The notes: a model not told the origin generated them from the letters alone. A stretch of 64,000 nt of DNA from Paenibacillus sp. MZ04-78.2 (GCF_024213375.1 NZ_JANAVJ010000014.1:35859-99858), one strand, 5' to 3'; positions 33,275 through 43,621 are shown, numbered from the stretch's first letter. Numbers and translations are program-made.

Positions 33275-36200
33275 CTATTTGACCATCGCGACGCTATGTT
33301 CCTGATGCACGCGTCCCCATCCTTCTTTCGCATAACGCCCCTCCGTTCGAAGGCGCTCCAACCAAGCTTTCGCTTCCTGCTCCCCTGCTCCATGCACGGT
33401 CCGGTATGCTTTCTGCAATGCCGACTCCACCTCCAGAGACGTTTGAGCCTCATCCCCGCATACGAAGATGCATCCTCCCCGATCAAGAATGTCCATCAAA
33501 TTCGATGCATGGCGTTCCAGCAAATGCTGTACATGGATGCTGCTTTTCCCTTCCGCATGGGAAAAAGCTTGATGAAGCGTAACAACATCCTCCCTATCGT
33601 AGCGCTCAAGATCCTCGCGATAAATCGAATCCGCTTCATTCCGGCATCCGATATAAAGATGCGCCTCACCCAGAGCGGCTCCGTTCTCCCGGATCGCGGT
33701 CCGCCCCTGCAAAAAGCCCCGGAAAGCCGCTGCTCCTGTCCCGGTCCCCACCATAATGATCGGCGTTGTCGGATCTTCCGGGAGCCGCAATCCGGCTTCG
33801 GACGTACGGATGAAGATCAAGACTTCTTCTCCGGGCCTGCATTCGGCCAAGTGATTCGAAGCAGCCCCGCGGTATTCGCCGCACCCGCTCCAAGCGGGGT
33901 CCTGCACCACGTCTATGGCAACGCTGATCTGCCGGGGGCTGACCTGAGGGGAGCTGGATATGAAATAGTATCTTGGCTGCAAAGGAGGCAGCAGCTCGAT
34001 CAACCTTTCGAACGGCAGCTGGCAGGCTTCATATTTTTCAAGCAGGTCGAGCATGGTCATGCGCTTCTTCAAAATCTGCTCCTCGTAGACGCTATCCCCG
34101 GCCATAGCTTCCAATTCATGCTTGTGCGGAGGACACACCGTATAGGCCGCAAGCTCACGCAGCTGCTCGCGGGTAACGGCCTCCTGCAGTTCTACGCACC
34201 GGCTCAACAGCTCATGAATACCGACCGGTCGATCCACTGGGAGATGCGCGAGGCTTTTACCGTTTGCCGTAACAATCAGTTGATGGCTCCCCCTCAATCC
34301 GTACCGCCGCAAAATCCGACCGACATTCGCCGGGCTGTTGCTTGGCAGCACGCCGAGAAGATCGCCCTCCCGGTAGGTAATCCCCTCCGGCAGCGCAAGC
34401 TCCAGATGCCGTGTGCTCCGGCTGCTGCCGGCCATCCGAAGTTCGCGGTTATCCGTCACCGAAGCGTAGACGGCCTCATAGGTCTGGGCAAGCGGAATCC
34501 GATCCAAGCCGCTGACCACCCGGACATGAAGATTTCTTTTCTCATTCACCGCGTCGTCTCGTTCTAGTCCGAAAGCATGCCTAAGATCGGACCATAGGCG
34601 GACCCGCCATTCGTCAAGCTGCTTCTCGAAGTCGCCGCCGGCATCCGCCTCGCCGCGCACCGAGAGCCTTGCCGCCCCCTTCCGGGCCAACTGTTCGTCA
34701 ATCCACCGCGGCACATCCTGATACGTATTGGACCAGCTGCGGTCCCCGCACCCGAATACGGCATACCGAACCCCTTGAAGCTCGCCCGGCTGCACACCTT
34801 CAAGCCATTTCACGAACTCGCGCGCATTGCCCGGAGGCTTGCCGTTATAAGACGCGGTGACGATAAGCACCGCTCCGTCCTTGGGCAGCCCTCCGGCCCA
34901 ATCGTTCAGCGGCGCAGCCTCGCTTCGGAAGCCTTGCGACCGCGCGGCATCCGACAGCTCGCGGGCAATCCCTTCCGCCGTGCCTAAATTGGAGCCGTAA
35001 AGCACGAGCAGAGACGTCTTTTCCGCCCCTGCAAGCGGACGGTTCGCCTGCGCCTGCCCTTGATCCGCCGCCTCAACGGCTTTGGAATGGCTTGCTTCCG
35101 GTTCTCGAACCGCGGGGCTTGCCGTCTTATGCCGCTGCCGCACGCGGATATGAAAATCGCCCGGCTTGAGCGTCAAGGTTTGCTTCACATCCAACCGATA
35201 GTTCATATGATCCACTAACTCAAAATGCCTGAGAATCATGCCGAGGACCAGCGTCGCTTCGTGAAGCGCAAACTGCATGCCGATGCAAGCCCGCTGCCCG
35301 TTTCCAAACGGCTTGTAGGCATGATTGGGAATTTTGCCGGGATCTTCGAACCGTTCGGGGCGGAATTCGTCCGCGTCGGCGCCCCAGGCGGCTTTATCCC
35401 GATGAAGCTGCGGCAGGAGAACCCCGACGCCTTCCCCCTTCCGAATGCGATACTTTCCTCCAATGACCATATCTTCCTTCGCATAGAGCTCGAATCCAGG
35501 GGCCGTTGGCCATAGGCGCAGCGATTCGTTTAAAATCATCCGAATATAATGGAGCTGCAGCACCTGCGAATACGATGGAAACGAATCTGTCAGCACCCGG
35601 TCTGCTTCCAGATAAGCCTTCTGAAGCACATCCGGATGCTTCAGCAAAAAGTATAAAGCGAACGATAACAAGCCGCTGGTCGTCTCATGTCCGGCGATCA
35701 AGAATGTGATAATCTGATACCGGATATTTTTGTCATCCAGCGTCTCGCCTGTCTCCGGGTCCTTCCCGTTCAGCATCCGGGCGAGCAGGTCGATTTCCCC
35801 CCAGTCCCCGTTTGCTTTTCGTTCCTCGATGATTTTGTCCACCAAGGAAAACATCGTTTGAATATCTTCGTTAAACTGCTGTCTTGTTCGCACCATGAAC
35901 AGGTTTTGGATCTTCAGGCGCCCGCTTTGCAGCATCGCTTCGTTCAGAGCGCGGACCATGCTGTTAATAAAAGGGCTTGGCGTTTCGCGATAAAAACTGT
36001 TAAAGCGGTAGTTGAAGCCGCATAAGCCGATCGTGTCCAGCGTAAGCCGAGTCATGTCCTCCGCGACATCGATGCTTTCGTTGGGGTTGAGACGGGCCCA
36101 TTTTTGAATCAGCTGCGAAGCGATGTCGACCATCATCGCATGATACCCTTTCATCGCCTGCTGGCTAAAGGTGGGGAGGAGAATACGATGCGCTTTTTGC

Positions 36201-36493
36201 CAGTTCGGCTCATCCGTGTGGCTTGTAAACAACCCGTCTCCGCCAAAGGCGCGCACGTTCTCCAAGTCGCCCTTTATGCTTTTATCGAAGCGCGATTCGT
36301 CGCAAATTTCCGCTACGAGGTCATGTCCGGACACTATAATGCTGGAAAAACCCGGAAGCGTGATCCGGTATATAGGGCCGTACTCTTCTGCAAGTTTACC
36401 AAGCGAAAGGGTCGGTTTCTTGCTGTCGATCAAAGGTAAATTTCCAAGGGGACCATAGGTTCTGGGTTGAGGAATAACTCCCGCTTCACTCAT
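33275..36493 (-). CDS. Self-sufficient cytochrome P450-reductase fusion (CYP102 family)
   Basis: The 1072-aa protein fuses a P450 haem domain to a diflavin NADPH reductase, like P450 BM3 (1049 aa); relatives hydroxylate fatty acids near the omega end. Visible motifs: I-helix AGHETT (268-273), ExxR at 323-326, haem ligand Cys403 ([10 protein letters not shown]), FMN site [11 protein letters not shown], and FAD site RYYFISSSP. Start ATG 36493 is six bases after GGGAGG; the open frame reaches 36631. Oddities: the haem-domain residues equal to BM3 Arg47 and Tyr51 are Phe and Ile ([10 protein letters not shown]). The NADPH pyrophosphate motif reads [12 protein letters not shown] rather than GPGTGVAPFRGF, and [11 protein letters not shown] replaces the usual CGDGxxMAPxV. 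The gene is monocistronic, with no neighbouring repressor. Confidence 0.92.
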   Translation of the reverse strand: MSEAGVIPQPRTYGPLGNLPLIDSKKPTLSLGKLAEEYGPIYRITLPGFSSIIVSGHDLVAEICDESRFDKSIKGDLENVRAFGGDGLFTSHTDEPNWQKAHRILLPTFSQQAMKGYHAMMVDIASQLIQKWARLNPNESIDVAEDMTRLTLDTIGLCGFNYRFNSFYRETPSPFINSMVRALNEAMLQSGRLKIQNLFMVRTRQQFNEDIQTMFSLVDKIIEERKANGDWGEIDLLARMLNGKDPETGETLDDKNIRYQIITFLIAGHETTSGLLSFALYFLLKHPDVLQKAYLEADRVLTDSFPSYSQVLQLHYIRMILNESLRLWPTAPGFELYAKEDMVIGGKYRIRKGEGVGVLLPQLHRDKAAWGADADEFRPERFEDPGKIPNHAYKPFGNGQRACIGMQFALHEATLVLGMILRHFELVDHMNYRLDVKQTLTLKPGDFHIRVRQRHKTASPAVREPEASHSKAVEAADQGQAQANRPLAGAEKTSLLVLYGSNLGTAEGIARELSDAARSQGFRSEAAPLNDWAGGLPKDGAVLIVTASYNGKPPGNAREFVKWLEGVQPGELQGVRYAVFGCGDRSWSNTYQDVPRWIDEQLARKGAARLSVRGEADAGGDFEKQLDEWRVRLWSDLRHAFGLERDDAVNEKRNLHVRVVSGLDRIPLAQTYEAVYASVTDNRELRMAGSSRSTRHLELALPEGITYREGDLLGVLPSNSPANVGRILRRYGLRGSHQLIVTANGKSLAHLPVDRPVGIHELLSRCVELQEAVTREQLRELAAYTVCPPHKHELEAMAGDSVYEEQILKKRMTMLDLLEKYEACQLPFERLIELLPPLQPRYYFISSSPQVSPRQISVAIDVVQDPAWSGCGEYRGAASNHLAECRPGEEVLIFIRTSEAGLRLPEDPTTPIIMVGTGTGAAAFRGFLQGRTAIRENGAALGEAHLYIGCRNEADSIYREDLERYDREDVVTLHQAFSHAEGKSSIHVQHLLERHASNLMDILDRGGCIFVCGDEAQTSLEVESALQKAYRTVHGAGEQEAKAWLERLRTEGRYAKEGWGRVHQEHSVAMVK

Positions 36494-36598
36494 AACAACC
36501 ATCCTCCCGAATCGATTTGCCTTGCCGAGCCTCTTTATACCTGCTTTACGGCTTGCTTGCTTGCTTTGAATCTGTGGTACAGCGTCTAATTTAATTCC

Positions 36599-36627
36599 AT
36601 TATAATCCAATTTATGCATAAATTCAA
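36599..36627 (-). promoter_or_regulatory. P450 promoter with a 16-bp palindrome in the spacer
   Basis: On the minus strand, -35 TTGAAT (36622-36627), a 17-base spacer and perfect -10 TATAAT (36599-36604). AATTTATGCATAAATT at 36609-36624 is a perfect palindrome filling the spacer and touching the -35, an ideal repressor site. Confidence 0.7.
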
Positions 36628-36634
36628 CCAAAAA

Positions 36635-36655
36635 AAGCCGTGCTATTCACGGCTT
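36635..36655 (-). terminator. Minus-strand terminator without an assigned gene
   Basis: A perfect 8-bp stem (36635-36642 with 36648-36655) is followed by seven T on the minus strand. Only weak frames lie upstream of it (36656-36890); none has a good ribosome site or recognisable product. The rest of 36494-36944 holds the P450 and coaA promoters. Confidence 0.6.
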
Positions 36656-36869
36656 AGAATATGCAGCAACTCCTTCGAAACATGGATAAGCAACTCATTC
36701 CGCTTTTGGCGGCTGCCAGACAAAACGCCTGGATTAGCGCTTGGAAAGCGATCCAGACGTAATTCGCGCCTTGCGACCAAAACGAGAAAGCAGATGGTAC
36801 CCGTAAAATCCGGCCGTCGAGCTCAAACCCCCCGTTACAATTTTTCTTTGCGCAAAAGAAGTTCAAGTA

Positions 36870-36898
36870 GTGAAATCCCCGCCAGGTCATGCTATGAT
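36870..36898 (+). promoter_or_regulatory. Extended -10 promoter of coaA
   Basis: GTGAAA (36870-36875), a 17-base spacer and TGC-TATGAT (-10 at 36893-36898). Almost the same 40-bp sequence precedes ktrB. Confidence 0.6.
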
Positions 36899-36944
36899 AT
36901 GAAAATGCATTAACACTAAACCATTGATGGACAGTGAGGTCCCG

Positions 36945-37865
36945 ATGAATCCGTACTCCCTCTATTATGAATTCGATCGTCAGGCGTGGTCCGGACTACC
37001 TGCTAACGCGCCGCTTCGCATTACGATGGAAGAGTTCGAGCAACTCAAAGGCCTGAACGACAAAGTTCCGTTTCAAGAGGTCGAAGAAATTTATCTTCCC
37101 TTGACACGGTTTCTCGATCTGCTGGTGGATAACGCCAGGACGCTTCACCGCTCATCCGCTTCCTTCCTGCGGAACGGCGCCGAACCGGTTCCGTTCATTA
37201 TCGGCATTGCCGGGAGCGTGGCCGTGGGCAAAAGCACGACGGCCAGACTGCTGCAGCTGCTGCTGTCGCGATGTTCAGAGCACCGGAACGTGGAGCTGAT
37301 TACGACGGACGGCTTCTTGTTCCCGAACCGCGTGCTTGAGGAACGAGGGCTCATGAAGCGCAAAGGCTTCCCGGAAAGCTACGACATCAAAAAACTGCTC
37401 CGGTTTATCCGCGATGTTAAAGCGGGCAAGCCCGTCGTCCATGCGCCGGTTTATTCGCACTTATCATACGATATCGTGCCGGACGAGGTGGAGACAATCC
37501 GCCAGCCTGATATTTTGATCATGGAAGGCATCAACGTCCTGCAAGTCGGGAAGCAGTCCCAAGTGTTCGTCAGCGACTTTTTCGATTATTCGATCTATGT
37601 CGACGCGAAGGAAAAGGACATTGAGCAGTGGTACATCGAACGGTTCCGGATGCTCCGCGAAACAGCGTTTCTCAATCCAAAGTCGTATTTTCACCGTTTT
37701 GCCCAGCTTTATGGCGAGGAGCTCGTTGCAACCGCTTCCGGCATCTGGAAGGACATCAACGCAGTCAACCTGCACGAGAACATTTTGCCGACCAAAGGCC
37801 GCGCGAAGATGATTCTGGAAAAAGGGGCGAACCACGCCGTGCAGCGGGTATTCGTGCGGAAATGA
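36945..37865 (+). CDS. coaA: Pantothenate kinase, type I
   Basis: The 306-aa P-loop kinase catalyses the first step of coenzyme A synthesis. Walker A is [18 protein letters not shown], followed by [37 protein letters not shown] and [12 protein letters not shown], all typical of CoaA. ATG 36945 follows AGTGAGG; the in-frame ATG at 36924 has no site. A promoter lies just upstream and a strong hairpin downstream, so it is probably monocistronic. Confidence 0.95.
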   Translation: MNPYSLYYEFDRQAWSGLPANAPLRITMEEFEQLKGLNDKVPFQEVEEIYLPLTRFLDLLVDNARTLHRSSASFLRNGAEPVPFIIGIAGSVAVGKSTTARLLQLLLSRCSEHRNVELITTDGFLFPNRVLEERGLMKRKGFPESYDIKKLLRFIRDVKAGKPVVHAPVYSHLSYDIVPDEVETIRQPDILIMEGINVLQVGKQSQVFVSDFFDYSIYVDAKEKDIEQWYIERFRMLRETAFLNPKSYFHRFAQLYGEELVATASGIWKDINAVNLHENILPTKGRAKMILEKGANHAVQRVFVRK

Positions 37866-37902
37866 CACGGCAAAAAGCCGCCCCTTCCTTACGACGACGC
37901 AA

Positions 37903-37929
37903 GCTTTAACGCCGAAGCGGCGTTAAAGC
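37903..37929. terminator. Hairpin between convergent coaA and SDR genes
   Basis: A perfect 12-bp stem (37903-37914 with 37918-37929) has a 3-base loop. There is no T-run on either side, but the position between convergent genes fits a shared terminator. Confidence 0.6.
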
Positions 37930-37976
37930 AGCGGTCAAGGAAGCAGACGGCTGTGCGGCCCACTGGTCCGTTGCCG

Positions 37977-38738
37977 TTAAAACTCGCTCGCGTTCGCGAG
38001 ATGTCCCCCGTCTACCGTGATCGTGGAACCGGTTACGTAACTGGACTCGTCGGACGCGAGAAACAGAAACACGTTCGCCACTTCGTCGATCGTGGCCGAT
38101 CTTCGCATCGGCGTTCGCTCGGAAAAGGTCGGCAGCCCTTCTCGGATGCGCAGCTCGCGATCGAGTGGCGTCTCCACGAAGCCAGGCGCAACGACGTTCA
38201 CACGGATGCCGTGCGGAGCCAGCTCTACGGCCATCGATTGCGACAGCAGGATAACGCCCGCTTTCGAAGCGTTGTAATGCGCCAGCATCGAGCTGCCCGC
38301 AAGGCCGTTCTTGGAGCTCATGTTGACGATGCTTCCGCCCGTTCCTTGCCGGATCATCCTTTCGGCGGCCAACTGACCCAACCGGAACACGGCGCGAACA
38401 TTGATGTCCATCACCGCGTCCCAATGGGCCAGCGGGATGTCCAGAAACGATTCCCGGTACGCTATCCCGGCATTGTTGATCACAATGTCGATCCCCTGCC
38501 AGCGGTCGAATGCCTCCCCCGCCGCCTGCTCAAGCTGCTCCAGATCGCGCAGGTCGCACACCGACAAAGCAAGCCTCTCCGCCTGCCCGGCGAACTCCTC
38601 CCGCAGTGACTCCAGCTCGGTTTCGTTCCGGTCCAGCGCGATCACGCTGGCCCCCTCCGCCAAAAAGCGTCCGACGATGCCCTTGCCGATCCCTTGGGCG
38701 CCGCCGGTGACAAGCGCACGTTTGCCACTAAGCCTCAT
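37977..38738 (-). CDS. Short-chain dehydrogenase/reductase
   Basis: The 253-aa SDR has the NAD(P) motif TGGAQGIGKG (11-20), NNAG, the catalytic Ser-Tyr-Lys set (NMSSKNG ... YNASK) and the C-terminal GxTxxVDGG pattern (SYVTGSTITVDGG). Asp at the end of beta-2 (ALDRNE) suggests NAD preference. It is the last gene of the IclR-linked catabolic operon and would oxidise or reduce a hydroxy/keto intermediate. The substrate is unknown. Confidence 0.88.
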   Translation of the reverse strand: MRLSGKRALVTGGAQGIGKGIVGRFLAEGASVIALDRNETELESLREEFAGQAERLALSVCDLRDLEQLEQAAGEAFDRWQGIDIVINNAGIAYRESFLDIPLAHWDAVMDINVRAVFRLGQLAAERMIRQGTGGSIVNMSSKNGLAGSSMLAHYNASKAGVILLSQSMAVELAPHGIRVNVVAPGFVETPLDRELRIREGLPTFSERTPMRRSATIDEVANVFLFLASDESSYVTGSTITVDGGHLANASEF

Positions 38739-38777
38739 GCTGCCTCTCCTCCTCTGCTTCTTTGCTCCACTGTCTGG

Positions 38778-39440
38778 TTACAGCACGCCGTATTTGTCAT
38801 ACACTTCACGCAGTGTGCGGCCCGCCTTTAGCTCGTCGCGGGTATGGTTTTCGCGGGTCACCTTGTCCATCGCGAGCCGCACCACCTCATCGACGACCGC
38901 AGCAGGAATGACGACAACGCCGTCCCGGTCGCCGAACACGACGTCGCCCGGATGGACCAGCACGTCGCCGCACAGCACCGGCACGTCATATTCGATGACC
39001 AAGCCGCGCCCGCGGGAATCGACCGGCTTCGTGCCCGTCGCGAAGACCGGAAAATCCAGCTCCAAAATTTTTTTCGAATCGCGGATCAGACCGTCCACGA
39101 CCGCGCCATGGGCGCCGCGAGCTTGGGATGCGGTCGAGAGCAGCTCGCCCCATAGCCCGTTCTGGCGGGAACGGTTCGTGCAGCCGATCACGATCTCGCC
39201 CGGCTTGATGCTGTCCACGGCGGCGATTTCCTGCGCGTACGGATCGTCCGGCAGATGATGCACGTCGACGGACAGCATCGTTTTCGCCCGCCCCGCAATG
39301 ACCCAATCGTTGGATAACGGTGTCAAATCCTCTCTCATGACCTGATGGCGGTACCCCAGCTCGTCTAACGTATCGGATATGACAGCGGAATACAAGTTTT
39401 TGCACATGGAATCAAACAATGGCTTATCGTTGTCGTACAT
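38778..39440 (-). CDS. RraA-like / HMG-type class II aldolase family protein
   Basis: The 220-aa product matches the RraA/HMG aldolase fold. It has the ligand-binding loop GLWGELLSTASQARGAHGAVVDG and VVDGLIRD, whose Arg-Asp pair binds substrate and metal in 4-hydroxy-4-methyl-2-oxoglutarate aldolases. In a catabolic operon with a sugar-acid-type dehydratase, a retro-aldol or decarboxylation step is more likely than RNase E regulation, since RNase E is not expected here. ATG 39440 is used. Confidence 0.82.
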   Translation of the reverse strand: MYDNDKPLFDSMCKNLYSAVISDTLDELGYRHQVMREDLTPLSNDWVIAGRAKTMLSVDVHHLPDDPYAQEIAAVDSIKPGEIVIGCTNRSRQNGLWGELLSTASQARGAHGAVVDGLIRDSKKILELDFPVFATGTKPVDSRGRGLVIEYDVPVLCGDVLVHPGDVVFGDRDGVVVIPAAVVDEVVRLAMDKVTRENHTRDELKAGRTLREVYDKYGVL

Positions 39441-39470
39441 CGCTTTTCCTCCTCTATCAGGGGCTCGGCT

Positions 39471-39545
39471 TCAGCCTTTCACGGCGCCCGCGGACAGCCC
39501 TTTCACAAAATTAGCTTTGAAAAGCAAAAAACAATGCCAAAATAG
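39471..39545 (-). pseudogene. C-terminal remnant of a MalG-type sugar ABC permease
   Basis: Reading the minus strand to TGA 39473-39471 gives LFKANFVKGLSAGAVKG, the standard ending of CUT1 MalG-type permeases (compare FLQGITIGAVKG in this window). Upstream a frame change is needed to continue the helix, and homology ends by about 39545. The rest of a transporter has been deleted from this operon. Confidence 0.75.
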
Positions 39546-39570
39546 CCAATCCGTCCGTCCAAGCTGGCCC

Positions 39571-39597
39571 GTAGGGGCCGGGAAATCCCGGCCCTAC
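39571..39597 (-). terminator. Hairpin overlapping the dehydratase stop codon
   Basis: A 12-bp stem with one bulge (39571-39583 with 39586-39597) and a short loop. No T-run follows on the minus strand, so it may be only a partial terminator or an mRNA-stability element. Confidence 0.45.
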
Positions 39598-41303
39598 TTC
39601 CGCAGCTCCTTCGGGACGAGGAAGTCGAAGTCGCACCCTTTGTCCGCTTGCATAACACGCTCAATGTACAGTAACCCATAGCCCCGATCGTAATGCGGCT
39701 CAGGCGCGGTCCACCGCTCCCGGCGGCGCTCCAGCTCTTCGGCGTCCACCTCGAGATGCAGCCGCCGATCAGCGATATCCAGCTCGATCATGTCCCCGTC
39801 TTGCACGAGCGCCAGCGGACCGCCGACCGCCGCTTCCGGGGCGGCGTGCACGATCAGCGCGCCATAAGACGTGCCGCTGATCCGGGCGTCGGAGATGCGG
39901 ACCATGTCGCGGACACCGCGCAGCAGCAGCTTTTTCGGAATCGGGATTTGCCCGATTTCCGGCATCGCCGGAGCGCCTTTGGGCCCGGCGTTCTTGAGCA
40001 CTAGCACGCTGTTTTCGTCCACGTCAAGCTCCGGATCGTCGATGCGCCGATCGAGATCGGCCGGCGATTCGAACACGACCGCCCGTCCCCGATGCTTCTT
40101 CAGATGCGGCGAGACCGCCGTCTGCTTGATCAGCGCGCCATCCGGCGCCAGATTGCCGCGAAGTACGGCGATGCCGCCTTGCGGATCGAGAGGCTGGTCC
40201 AGCGGGTAGATCACGTTGCGGTCCAGCACCTCCACGCCGCGCAGATTCTCGCTGATGGTACGGCCGGTCACGGTCAGACAATCGCCATGCAGCAGCCCTT
40301 CCAGCTCCTTCATCAGCGCCGGGACGCCGCCTGCCTCGAAGTATTCCTCCATCTGATACTGGCCGGAAGGCCGCAGATTGAGCAGGAACGGAGTCGCTGC
40401 GGCAATCTCGTCGAACTTCTCCAGCGGGAGCCGGATGCCGAGGCGGCCGGCAATCGCCACCAGGTGGATGATCGCATTCGTCGATCCGCCGCTGGCCATC
40501 GTCACGCGGATCGCATTTTCCAGCGCCGCTTCCGTCATGATCTCCCGCGGCCGGATGTCCGCTTTCACCAGATTGACGATCTGGCGGCCGGTGCGCTCCG
40601 CCATATGCCGCCTGCGGCTGTCCGGCGCAGGAATGGCCGCGCAGCCGGGCAGCGCCATGCCGATCGCTTCGGCGATGGAAGCCATCGTGCTGGCCGTTCC
40701 CATCACCATGCAGTGGCCGTCGCTACGGCAGATCGCGTTCTCCGCCGTCGCCAGCTGCTCGTCGTTGATATTGCCCGCCTTATGCTCCAGCGTAAACTGG
40801 TAGCAATCCGTACACGCGCCCAGACTTCGGCCGTTCAGCCGTCCGTTCAGCATCGGCCCGCCCGTCAGCACGATGGCCGGAATGTTGGCGCTGGCGGCGG
40901 CCATCAGTTGGGCCGGCACCGTTTTATCGCAGCCGCCGATCAGCACGACGCCGTCGATCGGGTGCGCCTTCAACATTTCCTCCGTATCCATCGCCATCAG
41001 ATTGCGAAGCAGCATCGTCGTCGGCTTGACGTAAGGCTCGCCGATGGAAATCGTCGGAAACTCCATCGGGAGTCCCCCGGCTTGCCAGACGCCCCGCTTC
41101 ACGTAATCGACCAGCTCGTTGAAGTGGGAATGGCATTTGTTCAGCTCGCTGAACGTATTGCATATGCCGATGACCGGCTTGGCAAGATCCTCTTCCGTAT
41201 ACCCCATCGATTTCGTAAACGAGCGGTGGATGAAGCCCCACAGCCCTTCGTCGGCAAAATAAGCTTCGCCCCTGCGTTTTCCGTTGCCCGATTGTTCCGC
41301 CAT
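39594..41303 (-). CDS. IlvD/Edd-family dehydratase (sugar-acid dehydratase-like)
   Basis: The 569-aa enzyme belongs to the Fe-S dehydratases that include dihydroxyacid, 6-phosphogluconate and L-arabonate dehydratases. Motifs: [50 protein letters not shown], and [11 protein letters not shown] near the C terminus. Three cysteines fit cluster binding. In this context a sugar acid is a more likely substrate than branched-chain precursors, because no ilv genes are near. ATG 41303 is preferred as it follows AAGGAGAC; the frame is open to 41336. Confidence 0.88.
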   Translation of the reverse strand: MAEQSGNGKRRGEAYFADEGLWGFIHRSFTKSMGYTEEDLAKPVIGICNTFSELNKCHSHFNELVDYVKRGVWQAGGLPMEFPTISIGEPYVKPTTMLLRNLMAMDTEEMLKAHPIDGVVLIGGCDKTVPAQLMAAASANIPAIVLTGGPMLNGRLNGRSLGACTDCYQFTLEHKAGNINDEQLATAENAICRSDGHCMVMGTASTMASIAEAIGMALPGCAAIPAPDSRRRHMAERTGRQIVNLVKADIRPREIMTEAALENAIRVTMASGGSTNAIIHLVAIAGRLGIRLPLEKFDEIAAATPFLLNLRPSGQYQMEEYFEAGGVPALMKELEGLLHGDCLTVTGRTISENLRGVEVLDRNVIYPLDQPLDPQGGIAVLRGNLAPDGALIKQTAVSPHLKKHRGRAVVFESPADLDRRIDDPELDVDENSVLVLKNAGPKGAPAMPEIGQIPIPKKLLLRGVRDMVRISDARISGTSYGALIVHAAPEAAVGGPLALVQDGDMIELDIADRRLHLEVDAEELERRRERWTAPEPHYDRGYGLLYIERVMQADKGCDFDFLVPKELRK

Positions 41304-41397
41304 TTCGCTTCCGTCTCCTTCTTGCGTGCCCCGCACGCGTTTCGTCCTTCGTCCGGCTCTATGTTCTGCAGCGCTTCAAGAAGCCTTGCCTCAGTTA

Positions 41398-42237
41398 TTA
41401 CACAAGTCCAAGCAGCTCCGGCGTATTCCGATGCAAAATCTCTTCAATCACCTGCTCCGGCACGCGGGGCAGCGAGGTGCCCTCGGTGAACCGGTTAATG
41501 TTCCGCAGCGCGTCGATCATCTGCTGCGTCGTAAAGAACGGATAATCCGATCCGAACAATATTTTATGCGTTACCCCGTACTCGCAAGCCGACACCAGCG
41601 CATTGTAAAACTGCCACGGACGGGAGCCTAGCGCCGACACATCCATGTACAGGTTCGGATGTTTGCGGACAACGGAGATGCATTCGTCTACCCAAGGATG
41701 CCCCATATGGGCGATCAACATCTTCAAATTCGGGAACGCCCGGGCGATCGGATCGAGCGCCGCCGGTCGGGAGGCGTCGAGGTATCCTTCCGGCACGAAC
41801 GATGTGCCCTGGTGCCACAGAATCGGCACGCCCAGCTCGTCCGCCTTCGCATAGAGCGGAAAATGCTCCTTCGCCTCCGGGTAAAAGTTTTGGTAGATCG
41901 GACCGAGCTTCAAGCCCTTCAGCCCGAGTTCCTTCACCGCAGATTCCAGCAGGCTGGCTGCATTCAGCCGGTTCGGATCGACACTGGCGAAGCCGAACAG
42001 CTTGCCGGGATGCTTGGCTACGTAGTCCGCAACGTACTCGTTCGGCACGTTGAGCCCGGTGGCCGGGGCGTCAAAGGCCAGCACGATTGCGCCGTCGATA
42101 TCCTTGAACAGCTCCCAGTGCCCTTCCGGCGTCACGAGCATTTCCTGCCCGTCTCCCCAGGCCCGTTTGGCCGCCTCCAGCGTAGCTCCGCCGAACTGGC
42201 CCGGGCCGAATACGTGCGTATGGCAATCGAAGATCAT
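41398..42237 (-). CDS. Amidohydrolase-2 family TIM-barrel hydrolase
   Basis: The 279-aa protein has the metal motif DCHTHVFG at the N terminus, LWHQGTSF and IAHMGHPW in the barrel, and the late Asp in LFGSDYPFF, matching amidohydrolase-2 (PF04909). Family members hydrolyse lactones or decarboxylate acids; the partner dehydratase suggests lactone hydrolysis as one option. It lies between the aminotransferase and dehydratase genes. Confidence 0.88.
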   Translation of the reverse strand: MIFDCHTHVFGPGQFGGATLEAAKRAWGDGQEMLVTPEGHWELFKDIDGAIVLAFDAPATGLNVPNEYVADYVAKHPGKLFGFASVDPNRLNAASLLESAVKELGLKGLKLGPIYQNFYPEAKEHFPLYAKADELGVPILWHQGTSFVPEGYLDASRPAALDPIARAFPNLKMLIAHMGHPWVDECISVVRKHPNLYMDVSALGSRPWQFYNALVSACEYGVTHKILFGSDYPFFTTQQMIDALRNINRFTEGTSLPRVPEQVIEEILHRNTPELLGLV

Positions 42238-42307
42238 CTCTTGTGCTACCTCCCCGCGTCGTTTGTCTGTATGATAACCCGCCCGTTCATCTACGCGCTT
42301 CTCCGCC

Positions 42308-43621
42308 TCACAGCTTTCCTTCGCTGCGAAGCTCCTTCAGCACGTCTTCGATGCACTGGAGCGTATGGTCGATATCTTGCTCGGTATGGCTAAAGCTGAC
42401 ATGATTGCGCTTGATGTTCATCGGCATTTTGAAGATACCCCGCTCCATCAGCTTCCGGCGGTACGACACGTACAATTCGGCGTCGTTGTCCTTCAGATCG
42501 GTGTAATTCAGCGGCTCGCGGTCCATGAAATAGGTCGTCCATACGGACCCGAAGCCGGCGACGTACGCCTGAATGCCCATCCGCTCGTGAATATCGCGAA
42601 TCCCTTGCCGCATCCGTTCGCCCAAGCGGAAAATGTGCTCGTGCACGCCTGACGTCTCCATCATCTCGATGGTCGCGATCGAGGCCGCCGTGCCGACGGC
42701 ATGGCCGTTGTACGTTCCCGCGAACCAGACGTCCCCGCCCGGATTCGTATTAAAACGCATCATCAGCTCGTTCTTGCCTGCGACCGCCGCGATCGGAAAG
42801 CCGTTGGCCATCGCTTTACCCATCGTCGTCAGGTCCGGCGTCACCCCGCATACCTTCTGGTAGCCGCCGATGTCGTGCCGGAAGCCGGTGATGACCTCAT
42901 CGAAAATCAGCACCGCGCCGTACCGCGTGCACAGCTCCCGCAGCCCCTGCAGGAATCCCGGCTGCGGCATCACGCAGCCGATGTTGTGGGGCACCGGCTC
43001 CACGATCAGCGCGGCAACCTCGCCCGAATTCGCTTCGAACGTCCGCTGCACGTCGTCCAGATCGTTAAACGTACAGATCAGCGTATTGTCGATCGCTTCG
43101 TCCATCATCCCGGCGGACCCCGGATCGCGCTTGCCGATCATGTCCCATGCGCTGAGCATGTTGCGGGCGACATAGTCATGCCAGCCGTGATAGCAGCCCT
43201 GGAACTTGATCAGCTTCGCCCGTCCGGTCACCGCCCGCGACAGCCGGATGGCATGGTAGGTCGCTTCCGAGCCGGAGTTACAGAACAGCACCGATTCCGA
43301 CGACGGGACATGCTTGCAAATTTTCTCCGCCAGCTCGATCTCCAGATCCGTCGTGCCGACCCCGTAAAGATCGGTGCGCTCCAGCGCCTCCACGACCCGT
43401 TGGGTGACGTAAGGGTGACGGTGTCCGAGGACGAACGGCCCGAAGGCCCCTTGGTAGTCGATATAGCGGTTGCCGTCCGCATCGTAAATGTAAGCGCCTT
43501 CTGCTTTCGTAAAAATAAGATGCGGCGCTATATTGCGAATCGACGTATGCACGCCGCCTGGGGTGTAGCGCAGTGCCCGTTCGTACAGCTCACTTGATGC
43601 TTCCGTTTTTAACCCGTTCAT
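42308..43621 (-). CDS. Class III PLP aminotransferase (glutamate-1-semialdehyde aminomutase-like)
   Basis: The 437-aa fold-type I enzyme resembles HemL: TPGGVHTSIRN, NSGSEATYHAIRLSRA, YHGWHDY, FDEVITGFRHDIGG and the PLP lysine in TMGKAMANGFPIAAVAG. It lacks hem neighbours, so a catabolic transaminase role is more probable than tetrapyrrole synthesis. ATG 43621 with GAGGAGTG upstream is used; the frame is open to 43705. It is the first gene of the minus-strand operon, divergent from the IclR regulator. Confidence 0.87.
   Translation of the reverse strand: MNGLKTEASSELYERALRYTPGGVHTSIRNIAPHLIFTKAEGAYIYDADGNRYIDYQGAFGPFVLGHRHPYVTQRVVEALERTDLYGVGTTDLEIELAEKICKHVPSSESVLFCNSGSEATYHAIRLSRAVTGRAKLIKFQGCYHGWHDYVARNMLSAWDMIGKRDPGSAGMMDEAIDNTLICTFNDLDDVQRTFEANSGEVAALIVEPVPHNIGCVMPQPGFLQGLRELCTRYGAVLIFDEVITGFRHDIGGYQKVCGVTPDLTTMGKAMANGFPIAAVAGKNELMMRFNTNPGGDVWFAGTYNGHAVGTAASIATIEMMETSGVHEHIFRLGERMRQGIRDIHERMGIQAYVAGFGSVWTTYFMDREPLNYTDLKDNDAELYVSYRRKLMERGIFKMPMNIKRNHVSFSHTEQDIDHTLQCIEDVLKELRSEGKL

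Noticed and set aside
33269-34567. 432-codon plus-strand frame opposite the P450 reductase
   Set aside because: It is a shadow of the well-supported minus-strand reductase domain.
36654-36890. 78-codon minus-strand frame ending at the lone terminator
   Set aside because: No good SD, Cys/Phe-rich composition and no family match; only the terminator is kept.
38778-39440. RraA regulator of RNase E
   Set aside because: The fold fits, but RNase E is not expected in this lineage and the operon context is catabolic.
42308-43621. hemL (tetrapyrrole synthesis)
   Set aside because: The aminotransferase is HemL-like, but no hem genes are near and it heads a catabolic operon with IclR.
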